Source: Nothophaeocryptopus gaeumannii (Eukaryota; Ascomycota; Dothideomycetes; Mycosphaerellales; Mycosphaerellaceae). Taken from it: DNA of 64,000 nucleotides. A program made the translations under genes and the position numbers. Below are positions 1 to 11,584 of this stretch, piece by piece (within the stretch, counting starts at the first letter, position 1; each line of letters begins with the position of its first letter). Below the pieces are notes generated by a model. That model was not told the DNA's origin and did not search any database. It worked only from the letters and a program-made list of their open reading frames with translations. Location: NCBI GenBank assembly GCA_031771865.1, contig JASISA010000027.1, positions 3,410,001 through 3,474,000 on the forward strand, given 5' to 3'.

Positions 1-1857
1 TTTGCTGCAGACACAACGTGGCAGCAGCAGACGCTGCTGCTCGCGGTCTGTGCAGTGACATTTGGCGGCCTGCTACATCTGTATACTATACGATATCGGC
101 CCGGATTGAGACATATTCCTGGGCCCTTCTTAGCTTCGATCTCCGATTTGGATCGCATCTGGAGCTGTGCCACCGGCTTGCAGATGAACTACCATCTTGG
201 CCTTCATGAAAAATACGGTCCTTTAGTGAGAGTTGGGCCCAGACATGTCATGTTCTCCGACGCCGGCCTGATTCCACAGGTATACGGCATTGCAAGTAAG
301 AAGAGCGATCAAATCTTCTGTCTTGGAAGGTACTGACTTGGCCTGGGACATCTGTCTAGGCAAGTGGATGAAGTCTTCCTTCTATGTTCCCTTCGATATC
401 AAGACTGCGACTGGCATTAAGCCGACCGTGTTCTCAGTGCGAGATGGCGTTTGGCATCGAGACATCCGGCGACCGATCGCCAACGCATATGCGCTGAGTT
501 CGCTCAAAGAGCTTGAGCCGATGAACGACGCGTGTTCCGCAACAATCATGAGAAAGCTCGATCGCTTCGTCGGGACGAACATCGACCTCGGAGCCTGGGT
601 TCACTGGTACGCATTCGATGTGATTACCTCCATCACTTTCTCAAACACTTTGGGAATGCTCGAGCAAGAACGCGACATCGAACAGATCATTGAAGCCATC
701 GAAGGAAGACTTCGATATAACTCTGTCATCGGGCAAGCCCCGTACCTACACAAATACCTCTTTGGCAACGAGATCGTGTCCAAGCTAGCCAATCTGATAC
801 CAGCTTTTGAGGCTATGAACAAGTCGAAATATATCGTGTCTTTCGCGGCCCAGCAATTGAAGCGATACGAGAATCAAGAGACGAATACGGTGCCTGTCAA
901 GGACATGCTTGATCGATTCAAGCGGTTCAAAGACGAGGAACAGCTTATAGACGACTCAATGCTCCTCTCACACGCAACGAGTAACATGTCAGTTGTCGGG
1001 AACGATGATGATTTCCCGAGATCTGCTGACGCGTTATGTAGATTTGCTGGAAGCGATACTACGGCAGCCAGTCTTCGCTCTGTCTTCTACTACCTTTGCA
1101 GGAACAAACAAGCGCACGACAAGTTGCTCGACGAGATAGATGTCGCTGATAGTGAGGGCAAACTCTCTGATCCGGTCACCTTTGCCGAGGCACAAGAGCT
1201 TCCTTACTTTCAAGCTGTGATTCGGGAGGCCTTGAGAATGCATCCAGCGGTTGGTCTGCTTTTGGAGCGTGTGGTGCCTAAAGGCGGCGCGGAACTTGGA
1301 GGTGTCTTTCTTCCAGAAGGAACTGTTGCGGGAGCCAATCCATGGTAAGTCTCTACAAAATGAGAGACGCATCAGATGATGAGAGCTCTCACTCACAGCT
1401 CTGCTCTTTTTCCAACCAGGGTCATGGCGAGGGACAAGTCAGTCTTTGGGCAGGACGCTTACGCGTTCCGGCCTGAGCGTTGGCTGGAAGCCGACGAGAA
1501 GCAATTGAAATTGATGGATCGCAACGATCTGGCGGTGAGTGGCACATCCATCATCGTATGCGCTGACGGTCCCGGCTCACTTACTCACATTAGTTTGGTG
1601 GAGGGGCGAGGACTTGCCTTGGGAAGAACATCAGCATCCTAGAGATGTCGAAATTGGTGCCTCAGCTCCTGCGCCGTTTCGACTTTGAGCTCACCTACCC
1701 GGAACGTGAATGGCAGCTGCATGACTATGTAAGTGACATCAGCGATATGTGATTGACTTGCGAGATATTCTGTGCTGATTCGGGTCTTCGACAGTGGTTT
1801 GTGAAACAGACTGGACTAATTTGTAAGGTCATACGGAGGAAAGAACGCAAGCTGTAA
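1..1857 (+). CDS. Cytochrome P450 monooxygenase (5' end outside window)
   Basis: Haem-thiolate monooxygenase, probably ER-anchored. My model joins 1-295, 360-1344, 1420-1534, 1594-1728 and 1795-1857, with GT-AG introns of 64, 75, 59 and 66 bp; the spliced frame stays open for about 530 residues, close to a full P450. The frame is already open at base 1 with a hydrophobic stretch (TLLLAVCAV) followed by the proline hinge HIPGPF, so only a few N-terminal residues are missing. Landmarks in order are the I-helix AGSDTT, the K-helix EALR (ExxR), PERW, and the haem loop FGGGARTCLGKN with its cysteine ligand. The stretch before the C-helix resembles the pisatin demethylase/benzoate hydroxylase-like fungal P450s; the substrate cannot be read from sequence. 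It converges on an MFS transporter, which is common in fungal detoxification or secondary-metabolite loci. Confidence 0.9.
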
Positions 1858-1969
1858 TGGCGTTGCTACCTTATGTTCTACATGCCTAGGAGCTGAGATA
1901 CTAAGGCGGAACCTGTTCATTAAAGGAGGACTCGGCCTATCCACACCTGATTACTGCGCTGCTGGAGGA

Positions 1970-3724
1970 TTAGTCTTCGCCTGCATCGCTTTCCGTCGCT
2001 TCCCCTGTCTTGAGTCTGACTGTGAAGAGCAAGACGGCAAAGCATGCAGACATCGTTCCGAGAAAGAAAAACGGCAGGCCAATGAATCCACCACCCAGCT
2101 CTAGCCCTGTCTCGAGCAACCCGGCGAGGATAAGACTGCCAAACATCTACGTTGGATGATACAAGTGTCAGCACAAGTCTCGGATATGACAGTGCGGGTA
2201 CCTGTGTGGACTCACTACGCCCAGACTGTCCACCACACTAATGACACTGTAAGCCCTCGCGATCTCGTTCTGCGGCACGATGCTCGACAAGAAACTCCTA
2301 ACAAGCAACATCGCACCTCCACCCAAACTCGCCACATTTGGGGAAGCAGCCACCAAAGTCCAACCAAGCGCGACCAACACCTGAGAAAGTTGCGCGAGGA
2401 AAAGATCTTTCTTCTGGGTTGTCAGACTCCAGGCTCGCATCGCGACCTTGGAGAGATATGGCAACATGACGAAGAGCAGGAGGACTTGGACTCCGTTGCG
2501 AATGGTTATCAGAAGTGTGGCGTGTGAGAACGTCGTTGCGTAGCGTGTGCTGATGTATTGAAGAAGCAGACGACTTGTCATGGCGATGAGGCTGTGGGCG
2601 GCGACTGGTATCGAGAAGAGCCATGTAAGTAAGTATTCTGGGTGGTGGAAGTCTTAGACGAGGTAGTACGACTTACATGGGAGAGTCAGCGCGGGAACCC
2701 TCCAATCTCGTGTGAGGAACGAGAGTGTCGATCTGATGCTTGAGATCCAATGCATGATACCAGTGGGAGGTTCCTGCTTTGTTATCGATACATCCCCTCG
2801 TTGCGTCGAGTCGTTGTGTTTGGATTCGGTGTCTTCAGTGATCGCTCCCGCCGATCGTTTCTTGAAGTCCAAAGTTTCCGGCATGCACAGAAACAGGCAA
2901 GCAGCAAGACACTGAAAGCCTGTGCCCAGAAGCGACGGAATCCAAGGGCTGTACTCCATGAGCCAAGCAGCAAGCGGAGGTATGAAGAGATTTGCAGACA
3001 CATTACAACCAGCAACCCGCAGAAAGGCAGCTGCTCGGTCGCTTTCAGGGGTAACATCTGCGACCACGGTAAAGAACAACGCGCTGGCGGTCGGGCTGCC
3101 ACCTCCAAGGACGGAGAATGCAGACTGGATCCATAATGCCTTGACATCTACAGTCTGCCAGTTCCAAGCGACCAGCTGGACCCAAGCCGTCCTCGCCGCG
3201 GATTGAACGAGGTTTAGCATCAGCAACGGCCAACGACCCCATCGATCGGCTATATATCCAAATGGTACCGCCAGGGCTAGGCTGGGGAAGCCGTCTAGAA
3301 ATTGCTGTATTCCGTAAAGCATTGCGAGGTCATCCTGGACTTCGTTTACTTTACACCACTACGCGAAGCAAAGAGTGTCAGCCTGTGGGTAGAATATCAG
3401 TGGCTCATGTCATCAGCGTACCATCTCTTCAACGCCGCCAACAGCCCCCGGCCCGACCAAATGGCGATCCAGCTTGACCTTTGTCGGATCATAATTTTCG
3501 TAAAAATGATAGCAGATGATTGACTCATAGATACGAGTGTTTGGCGAATCTTGCAGTTGATCTCCAAAAGATGTTAGAACGATCACGACTAACAACATCC
3601 AGTATACAGCTTCGCATGTACGAAGAAGCCGATGTCGTGGAACGAGAGCTTGTTTCTGTTGGTTGTGATCCCTGTTTGCATCTCCGAGGAGAGGAGAGTC
3701 CTCACTCGCATTGTGCGATTCCAT
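1970..3724 (-). CDS. MFS transporter
   Basis: Multi-pass membrane transporter of the major facilitator superfamily. My model is complement of 3422-3724, 2677-3358, 2216-2604 and 1970-2146, with introns of 63, 72 and 69 bp, giving about 516 residues. The first helix begins at YWMLLVVIVL and is followed by the loop typical of fungal DHA-like carriers (YESIICYHFY). The MFS signature GYIADRWGRWPLL lies between helices 2 and 3. The N-terminus MESHNASEDSPLLGD is typical of the group. An in-frame ATG at 3868 would add 48 low-complexity residues; I prefer 3724. It faces a P450 tail to tail about 110 bp away, so a role in export of a metabolite or toxicant is plausible but inferred. The splice choice at the second intron is the least certain. 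Confidence 0.85.
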
Positions 3725-3868
3725 ACCTGGCGCGCTGGGGCTCCGGGAAATCGATCCGTGCTCTATGGGCGAAGAAGATGCACGCTCGCGAAGTCGCGTG
3801 ACTGACCATTGACCGTGGTTCAGTATTTCGGAGTACGGATTCAAGAGAAAATGCCTTCGAGCGAACAT

Positions 3869-5367
3869 TTTGTGAGGGCGTGGAAGCGACGACGAACTAC
3901 ACGAGAATGCAGAGATGTATTACGCTCATCGTTGCGACTCAGGAGTAGTTGGGATCCAGGACTGAATGTACGGCATTCGGAGTTCGAGCAGACCTCAGGC
4001 AACAAGATATTGCGCTTTCTGATTGAGTTACGACGAACAAACGCGTCCGCTTGGTGTTACGCGGCCGACTTCGTCGCTTTGCACACGCGCGGGAAGGTGC
4101 AGGCATTGATGCAGGGATAGGCACAGGAAGGCGCGATGGCAGGCACGGGGAGGTGCGAGGTGCGAGGTGCGAGGTGCGAAGTGAGGCGCGAGAGCTACGG
4201 CCATACCTTACCTCAACTCTTAGCTTTGCGTACATCGCAGCCTACCAGCTCATCGTTGCTCATCACGTCGTCACAGCTCGATGCAAGTGATACAACATGA
4301 TTCTGTTCTTTGTGAAAAGCATTCGATAGTGTAAGCTATAGTAAGGTCCGATGTTGACCGAGAATGGTGAGACCTGCTGGTCCTCAACGAAGCCACCGGA
4401 GCTGTCCTCAGTGCCCAAGCCTTCCAATGTCCGATCATCTTTCGTCTTGCACCCAACCTGACCCATGAAAGACTCAGCAGCCTCCCACTCGACATGAAGT
4501 CCGCTAACATACAATCCTCCAACCATCCCGGAGCCACTGGTAGGCGTTCCCTCGACTGTCCCGATTCCGCTCCCTCCACCATCCCGCTTTACTTCGAAGA
4601 CTACCCAAAGCTATACACGGACTCCGCAACATCAAGTGCAAGTCGTGGCATAGTACCGACAGACACGAGGTATCATACCTCGCAATACTACAAAGTCCAA
4701 CCGCAGACAGATTTCTCGACGTCGTGAAAACGATGTATCGACTTTGCTTCTTCGCTGCTCTACTTGTGGACATTTGGCATACGTCGCACCTACAAGTTTG
4801 CCAAAGCATCTCAGACGAAGCCCACCTTCTCCCTCAAGGCGAGATCAAGGCAAGGCCGAGTCGGCGGAGTCAAGTCGGCTTGGTCTTCTCCCCTCAAGTC
4901 ACGGACTGGACCTATACAGTACGCAGTGCTAACGTCGAAGAGCTAGCTAGAGCAACTCCAAGCGCGTGGAAGGGGAAGAGGAGGATACAACTTGTGTTGG
5001 AAAGATGGGACAGTAGGAGGATACAACTTCAGAAAGGAAGACGACAGTCGAGGAAACATGGCTCGAAGCGAGGGAGCGTAGAGCGAGGTTGAGCACACAG
5101 CGCGCGAAGAAGGGCGAAGGAAGAACAGCGAAGGTGAAGGTTGTATGGATGAAGAGCAGGTGACATACATCTAAGATAACGGTCTCACAACCTATGAAAA
5201 ATCAGGACGAGACCAGACTTGTCATGTTTGGACTTTTCTGAGTGCGCTTTGCAACCGCTCTTTCCTTGACACGTGCACGCACGTGGCATATGACCAACCT
5301 GGTAGCAGATCGCTAATCTAGTAGCTACTAAAACACCACCTCAGTCATGCATGCATCATGAACCCAT
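3869..5367. other. Intergenic, no firm gene
   Basis: No gene could be established in these 1.5 kb between the transporter and TEF1. The right part should hold the TEF1 3' UTR. A minus-strand open frame at about 4263-4620 has protein-like composition but no start or identifiable family (see findings). A short 7-bp tandem repeat lies at 4151-4178. Confidence 0.5.
4151..4178 (+). repeat. 7-bp tandem repeat, 4 copies
   Basis: Four perfect copies of AGGTGCG followed by a degenerate copy, in non-coding DNA. Confidence 0.85.
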
Positions 5368-7163
5368 CTATTTCTTGGAGGCTTTTACAGCGGCTTTCGT
5401 CACTTTGCCGGCGCCAGCCTTGTCAGACTTGGCGACGGACTTGATGACACCGACAGCGACGGTCTGTCTCATGTCACGGACGGCGAAACGACCAAGTGGT
5501 GGGTACTCGGTGAAGGCCTCAACGCACATTGGCTTGGATGGAATCATCTTGACGATGGCGGCGTCACCAGACTTGATGAATTTCGGGGTCTGCTCGATAG
5601 ACTTGCCAGAGCGACGGTCGATCTTCTCGAGGAGCTCGGAGAACTTGCAGGCAATGTGGGCAGTGTGGCAGTCGAGGACTGGGGCGTATCCAGCACCGAC
5701 CTGGCCTGGGTGGTTGAGAACGATGACCTGGGCGTTGAAAGAGTCGCAGCCCTTTGGTGGGTCGTTCTTGGAGTCACCGGCAACGTTGCCACGACGGATC
5801 TCCTTGACAGAGACGTTCTTGACGTTGAAGCCTACGTTGTCACCTGGAAGGCCCTCGGTAAGCTGCTCGTGGTGCATCTCGACGGACTTGACTTCGGTGG
5901 TGACGCCAGCTGGAGCGAAGGTGACGACCATACCGGCCTTGATGACACCGGTCTCGACACGACCGACTGGGACCGTGCCAATACCACCGATCTTGTAGAC
6001 ATCCTGGAGTGGCAGACGGAGAGGCTTGTCAGACGGGCGCTGCGGTGTGTCGATGCTGTCGATGGCCTCGAGAAGGGTCTTGCCGGTGGACTTGGTCTTG
6101 GTCTCCTTCTCCCAGCCCTTGTACCACGGGCAGTTGGGGGATGACTCGATCATGTTGTCGCCGTTGAAGCCAGAGATCGGGACGAATGGGACGGTCTTTG
6201 GGTTGTAGCCGACCTTCTTGATGAAGGAGGAGGTCTCCTTGATGATCTCGTTGTAGCGGTCCTCGGACCACTTGGTGGTGTCCATCTTGTTGATGGCGAC
6301 GATGAGCTGCTTGACACCGAGGGTGTATGCGAGCAGTGCGTGCTCACGAGTCTGGCCATCCTTGGAGATACCAGCCTCGAACTCACCAGTACCGGCAGCA
6401 ATGATGAGGATAGCGCAGTCGGCCTGGGATGTACCAGTGATCATGTTCTTGATGAAATCACGGTGACCGGGGGCGTCGATGACGGTGACATAGTACTTGG
6501 GAGTCTCGAACTTCCAGAGGGCAATGTCGATAGTGATACCACGCTCACGCTCGGCCTTGAGCTTGTCGAGCACCCAAGCGTACTTGAAGGAGCCCTTGCC
6601 CAACTCGGCGGCTTCCTGTAGGACACATTGTCAGCACTGTTGTGGAAGCACCATGGTGTTGGAGTCGATGCGAAGGGCGCTGGCGCCGTTGGTGAGGGTG
6701 GTCGAGAATCATGGCGGTGATGGATGTTGTCATGCGTGGAGCCGCGAACGCCCAGGCGCAAATTTCTCGCACCCCACCATGATTTTGCCCCTCACCAAGC
6801 CAGAGTAGTCAGAGGTGATAAGCAGCGGAAACGAAATTTTGGGTGTGATGGCGCTGTGAAAACCGAATCGCAGGAGCTGGCCTACCTTCTCGAACTTCTC
6901 GATGGTACGCTTGTCGATACCACCGCACTTGTAGATCAAGTCTGCGAAATTGTGAGCCTCGCTGTGATGCGTCGGTCGCGGAATGAGGGGCGCTTACGTC
7001 CAGTGGTGGTCGACTTGCCGGAGTCGACGTGGCCGATAACGACGACGTTGATATGAGTCTTGTCCTTACTGTGCCATTGTCAGCCGCTGCTCTTGTGTTG
7101 TGTAGACGTGGCGGCGCGACATAGCTCGCCGCCGCTCGACGGACAGGGTGGAACGTACCCCAT
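5368..7163 (-). CDS. TEF1: Translation elongation factor 1-alpha
   Basis: GTPase that delivers aminoacyl-tRNA to the ribosomal A site; cytosolic. The model is complement of 7159-7163, 6998-7068, 6886-6941 and 5368-6615, giving 459 residues, the usual fungal length. Exon 1 encodes only the ATG and two bases of the Gly2 codon, followed by a 90-bp intron; the others are 56 and 270 bp. G-motifs are all present: GHVDSGKST (P-loop), DAPGHRDF, and NKMD for guanine specificity. The C-terminus ends in a lysine-rich tail. Coding bias is strong (C at third positions), as expected for a very highly expressed gene. The intron positions near the start codon are typical of ascomycete TEF1. It stands alone, with about 0.75 kb of upstream DNA before the next gene. 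Confidence 0.98.
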
Positions 7164-7910
7164 GTTGGCGGTGTGGTTGGTTGTGTCGTGAGTGTGGTGT
7201 TTTCTGGGTTGTGGGAAGCACTGGAGGAGTTGCAGATGATGACGCTTAATAGTCAAAGGTATGCAGACGAGAGGAGAAAGATTAGGAAGTGTCGAAGGGC
7301 TGGTGGAAGATTTCACAGTGTGCGAGATTCGTCTTGCATTAGCGTACTGAAACGTGCGCCTTGACGTTCTGTGGACTACGCTCGCCCCGCCTGTTTTGCC
7401 CCGCGCCTGCCTATGACTCTTCACCTTGCTCCAGTTTTCACCTCACTCTTCACGTCGCACGTGGCGACCAAAGGCCACATCAGGCCACATCAGCTAACCT
7501 ATGCAGCACTGCTCAACACATTCACCGCCATCGTCTCGCTTCACATGCGTCACATGCGTCGCATGCGTGTGGCCTTTCTCCATGAGCTCCGTCTTCCTGA
7601 CCATGGACTTTCTGCAAGAAGAATGTCCGCATCATCATCGCAGCAACTTACAATGGCCCGGTATTGGAGTCTGCTTTCTTATTCTCTGCCAAGAAATTCA
7701 ATGTGCCCTTATCGATCTTCACGCTTCTCTTTGGTCTCACTGAAGCATCTTCTGACCCGATGTATACGTCAATATCTAGGTGCGTCGAGCGTTCACAAGT
7801 CTGATGTGAATGCGCAAGGGCGCTCTGGATGCAAGGAGTGATTGTTGAGAAGTAGAGCGATTAAGCCATGACGACAAAGCTTGAGAGAGATGCGGTGTTT
7901 CGATATCTTG
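7164..7910. other. Intergenic, TEF1 promoter side
   Basis: No gene seen. The segment next to 7163 is the upstream region of TEF1. The 7600-7910 part lies downstream of the SLS1-like gene and probably carries its 3' UTR. Confidence 0.6.
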
Positions 7911-10499
7911 CTATACTCTATGAGCTGGGTATCTTTCCCAGCGGAAAGGTCGAAGCACACCAGCACCTGCGCGTGTGAGCAGGCTCGCAACGCGCAGAGC
8001 AGTCTTTGACAGGTCGATATTGGAAGAGGCATCATTGTCAGACCCTAACGTCGCTGAGTCCGCTGCCGCTCGCTCGAGTCCGGCCCGTTGCTCGTCGTCT
8101 TGCTCGAGCTCCTCAATAGAACAGGCGGGATCACCTGGGCATCCACGTTGTCTTGGTTTCAAAGCAAGTCTCGTGCTACTCCCAAAGATAGCACCGCCGT
8201 CTGTATCAGTAAGCTGCAGGCGAAGGCTTCCGGGAAATGTCTCGAGCAGCGATCTCATGTCAGGGTCAACGCCCTCTTTCTGGAGATTTCGAAGTGGCAC
8301 GAGATCAACATGCTGAGCCTGCTCGAAGCGCTCGAAGAGGTAGGTGACTGAAACGTCACGCTCTGCCTCGAAGTCTCCCTCCATCGTTTGCTGGAACATC
8401 CATTGTGGTAAGTGAATTTTCAGCTCTGGCGTTGCTGACAGGAAACCATCGCTTGTACGAAGAGATGTTTGCAATTGGTCCACGAAGGCGCGTATGTTAT
8501 GATCTCGCCGGGCGATGCTCGTCTCTGCCTTGATGCTAGCATTACGCGAGAAGACTAGATCCGTGATCTCGTTGGGCAGAGAGAGTGCCAACTTTTGCTG
8601 ACAGAAAACAGCTCTGATGCCAGTCAAAAACAGCTCCCTGTGCCCACCACGCCGAGGGGCTCCGTCCAAACTAAGACGAATTCCGATGAATGGAAGTAAT
8701 CTTGAAGGTTGTCGGCTTGAAGGTTGCTGGCTTGAAGGCGCAGGAACGAAGCGTGCGATTAGATGGGGAATTTTCCGGTCAATGGGGTGGTGCTCTTCAG
8801 CATTCACGCCCGAGCGTAGCGGAGAGTGAGCCTTTGACAGCAGGGACTCGGTCGCTGTCTCGAAATAAGACAGCACTGTCTCAACGCCAGCAACCCCGTG
8901 CTGCTCGACCACATCTCCCTGCTGGCAACCCTCTGCCTCCTGGCTGTCGTGCAGGGCTTTTGAGAACTGAACGCACCAAGCGCCTTGCTCAATCTTCGAA
9001 ACGTCAGGCCAGTATGAGGCGAAGCCACGCTTACAATCGCTCAAAGCCAGATCGGGTTGTTTGAATGCCGCTAATTGCTGAGCGACGTCTGCGACAACAT
9101 CCTCGAGATGAGACCTCAATTCCCCGTCGATCATCCTGGTAGCAGTGGCCGTCGTCCGAATGAGGTCGCGATCAAGGTTCCGCCTATGCAATCTACCTTT
9201 GACATTCTCTGAAGGGGTTTCAAAGATTTCTGCACTGTCAAGAGATGATTCAACGGGCCGCGTTACTGGCAGAAGCTGGTCGACAGAGGCGGTAGATAGA
9301 TTTAGGAATGATAGTAACAGGCGCTTAGCATGGTTCGCTCCAGACTCGCTTCGATTGTAGATGGACATTATGCCTTTCTCCTCAAGCACTATGACTGACG
9401 AGGTCGATTGCGAGACGAAGCCAAGTTCCTCGTCTGTGAAACGGACAGTGCTCTTCCTATCACAACTCGCCGTGCTTGAGTGGTGCGCGAAAGCGACCAG
9501 ATCAAATTGGGCCCGTACTGCATGGAGCAGAGCCATGTTGAACGAGACAGCGATCTCTTCGGCATCCTGTCGCCGGCCTGTGATCCGAACGACGCCGTCA
9601 GGCTCATGCCGTTCGACTTCTGTCGAATTTCGAAGCGTCTGAGAGGGTATTATGCTCTCATAAAGCGGTTTGCCGTCCTGCAAGAGATCAAAGAGCATTG
9701 AGAGCTGCCATGGCTGGACGTGGATTTCAAGCTCGCCAATCTCTTGTGCCTCTGAATGAATTGCCACGTTCCAGACCAGACGAAGGATCTGCTCAGCTAT
9801 GCGTACTTTTCTGCTCGAGCTATGCTGATGCGATTTGACAGCACCGTGCCCGTGACGATGCGTAATTGGCGTCCGACCAGGTTGCCACGGTGCGATGCTG
9901 TAATCTTGAATTTGTTGTGGCAGTGTTTGGTTCTTGTCGGGAGCCGTACATGCTGAGAACCGAAGTGAATTGACAAGGTATTGCTTCAACTGCTGCAGGG
10001 CATAGCTCTTAGTGAGAAGCTGAACGAGCTTGTTGAAAGCGTCCTCTTCTATGACAGGCGCATTGGGCCGCAAGGCATCGATCGATGCGCTCACCTCGCC
10101 GTCGGCCGGCGCTGAGTGTCTTGCCACCACGGCCTCTTCGATCTGCTTTGCGCTCAAGGTGGAATGCTTCGGGGAGCCTTCTGCGAGCCGAGAAGAGACA
10201 ACCTCTGGCGAAGGCTCAGCTAGCCCTTCTCTTACGTCCTGCAGGACTATGACGCTGGATGGCTTGTCCAGCGATTTCCGGGTCAAATCGGCAGAGACGA
10301 CTCGTTGTCGTTTGCGACCATGGCCCACGACTTTGCCATTGGGGTGAAGATGCTTCCATGTGTACGGCTTGTCGAATGCTTGGGATGTGCGCGTGCGAGG
10401 AGGCGGCGTGGCGCGGATGAGGGACAGGACGTCACGGAGCTGGCAGCGGCGGCATGTCGATAGATCAGAATGCCTACTAAAGGCCGTTCGCAAGACCAT
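7911..10499 (-). CDS. SLS1: SLS1-like mitochondrial inner-membrane regulator
   Basis: Single-exon gene of about 862 residues from the ATG at 10499. An upstream in-frame ATG at 10589 would add 30 residues, but the 10499 start gives a basic, serine/arginine-rich leader typical of mitochondrial import (MVLRTAFSRHSDLSTCRRC). About residues 145-170 (AFNKLVQLLTKSYALQQLKQ) resemble the helical N-terminal domain of SLS proteins, which in yeast couple mitochondrial transcription to translation at the inner membrane. The remainder has the mixed alpha/beta composition expected of the KH-like domains, and a proline/serine/glutamine repeat lies near the middle. Family assignment comes from overall resemblance, not a search. 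It is divergently transcribed from the HIT zinc-finger gene with 292 bp between the starts. Confidence 0.72.
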   Translation of the reverse strand: MVLRTAFSRHSDLSTCRRCQLRDVLSLIRATPPPRTRTSQAFDKPYTWKHLHPNGKVVGHGRKRQRVVSADLTRKSLDKPSSVIVLQDVREGLAEPSPEVVSSRLAEGSPKHSTLSAKQIEEAVVARHSAPADGEVSASIDALRPNAPVIEEDAFNKLVQLLTKSYALQQLKQYLVNSLRFSACTAPDKNQTLPQQIQDYSIAPWQPGRTPITHRHGHGAVKSHQHSSSRKVRIAEQILRLVWNVAIHSEAQEIGELEIHVQPWQLSMLFDLLQDGKPLYESIIPSQTLRNSTEVERHEPDGVVRITGRRQDAEEIAVSFNMALLHAVRAQFDLVAFAHHSSTASCDRKSTVRFTDEELGFVSQSTSSVIVLEEKGIMSIYNRSESGANHAKRLLLSFLNLSTASVDQLLPVTRPVESSLDSAEIFETPSENVKGRLHRRNLDRDLIRTTATATRMIDGELRSHLEDVVADVAQQLAAFKQPDLALSDCKRGFASYWPDVSKIEQGAWCVQFSKALHDSQEAEGCQQGDVVEQHGVAGVETVLSYFETATESLLSKAHSPLRSGVNAEEHHPIDRKIPHLIARFVPAPSSQQPSSRQPSRLLPFIGIRLSLDGAPRRGGHRELFLTGIRAVFCQQKLALSLPNEITDLVFSRNASIKAETSIARRDHNIRAFVDQLQTSLRTSDGFLSATPELKIHLPQWMFQQTMEGDFEAERDVSVTYLFERFEQAQHVDLVPLRNLQKEGVDPDMRSLLETFPGSLRLQLTDTDGGAIFGSSTRLALKPRQRGCPGDPACSIEELEQDDEQRAGLERAAADSATLGSDNDASSNIDLSKTALRVASLLTRAGAGVLRPFRWERYPAHRV

Positions 10500-10791
10500 G
10501 GACGTTCGTGGATGCCACCTGATGCAAATCAATCGTCGACTTCCATCTCTCTCTTGAAGACCTCGGACGCACGCACGACCTAACTTCAAACTCTCTGCAC
10601 GGTCCGAGCCGTCCGAGTTACCTTACCTTACCTACGATGGTAGCACCCCAGCTTGCATGTGAAAGAGGACCTAACCTCCACAGCCCTATCCACTGGCCTC
10701 TTTCAGACTTCGCGGATCAATGGACTTGCAGTAGAAGTGAGCGCTTGTTATCCAAGCTTTGGCAGGAAAACGGAGACATGACCTTGCGGCT

Positions 10792-11467
10792 ATGGCAAAC
10801 ATTTGTGGCGTTTGCTCAGAAAATGAGTCCAAATACAAATGTCCAGCGTGCGGACTGAGATAGTAAGAGCGTCTTCTCAATTCACAGCCTCTAACCACAG
10901 CTGACAGCCTCTCTCAGCTGTTCTATCGCGTGCTACAAATCACACAAAGATGGACACGAAAATGAGAACGAGAACCAAAACATCGATCATGGCGAGGAAA
11001 GCTCCAAGGAAAGCTCCAAGGAAGATCGCGACGCGTCTGTCCAGCCAACAAGCCGAGGATCGAAGTTCGACGGGTTTGGGGAAGATCCAGAATTGAAGCG
11101 ACTTCTACAGAGATATCCAAAACTGCGATACGAGCTTCAGCTCGTCTTCGGTGTCACGCTCCCGCCTGACCGGGACGAAGCGTACAGCTGGAACAAGACG
11201 ACGTGGTTTGGCGAGGGCCGTGAAGGAAGCCGCGGTATCAGCACCAGAGGCCGAGGGCGAGGACGTGGCCACGGTCGAGGAGGACATCGAGACATAGACT
11301 CGACGGTCCCACAACTCCACGGGTCTTGGACTAACGAGAAGGGAGAGCAACAGGCATTACATCTACTGAAGAAGATGAGAGAAGACAGCAGTTCAGAATT
11401 GTCTGATGGTATGCATGAGTTTGTCAACCTCTGTGCCATCAGATATTCTGGTGAAAGACGGCTGTAG
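10792..11467 (+). CDS. HIT1: HIT-type zinc finger protein (Hit1/ZNHIT3-like)
   Basis: Exons 10792-10862 and 10918-11467, intron 55 bp, 206 residues. The N-terminus is a zf-HIT module: CGVCSENESKYKCPACGLR, then across the intron YCSIACYKSHKDGH, giving the Cys/His zinc pattern. In the family, Hit1/ZNHIT3 helps assemble box C/D snoRNPs together with Rsa1 and the R2TP complex. After an acidic/serine linker the region PELKRLLQRYPKLRYELQLV fits the helical part of this family. A short arginine-glycine tract (RGRGRGRGHGRGG, about residues 145-157) follows and may bind RNA. The C-terminal part (ALHLLKKMREDSSSELSDGM) is helical. The splice junction restores a tyrosine and the second zinc half-site, which strongly supports the model. 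Whether it is the Hit1 or another zf-HIT branch is less certain. Confidence 0.85.
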
Positions 11468-11584
11468 AGTTGGCCATGATGGAACAGGGAATAGCTATAG
11501 AATGAAGCCTTCTGCCTTGTTCTAGTCTTGGTAAGTCCAATTGCTATGCATACTCCACAGCATCCACATTCCACCCTTGTGAGA

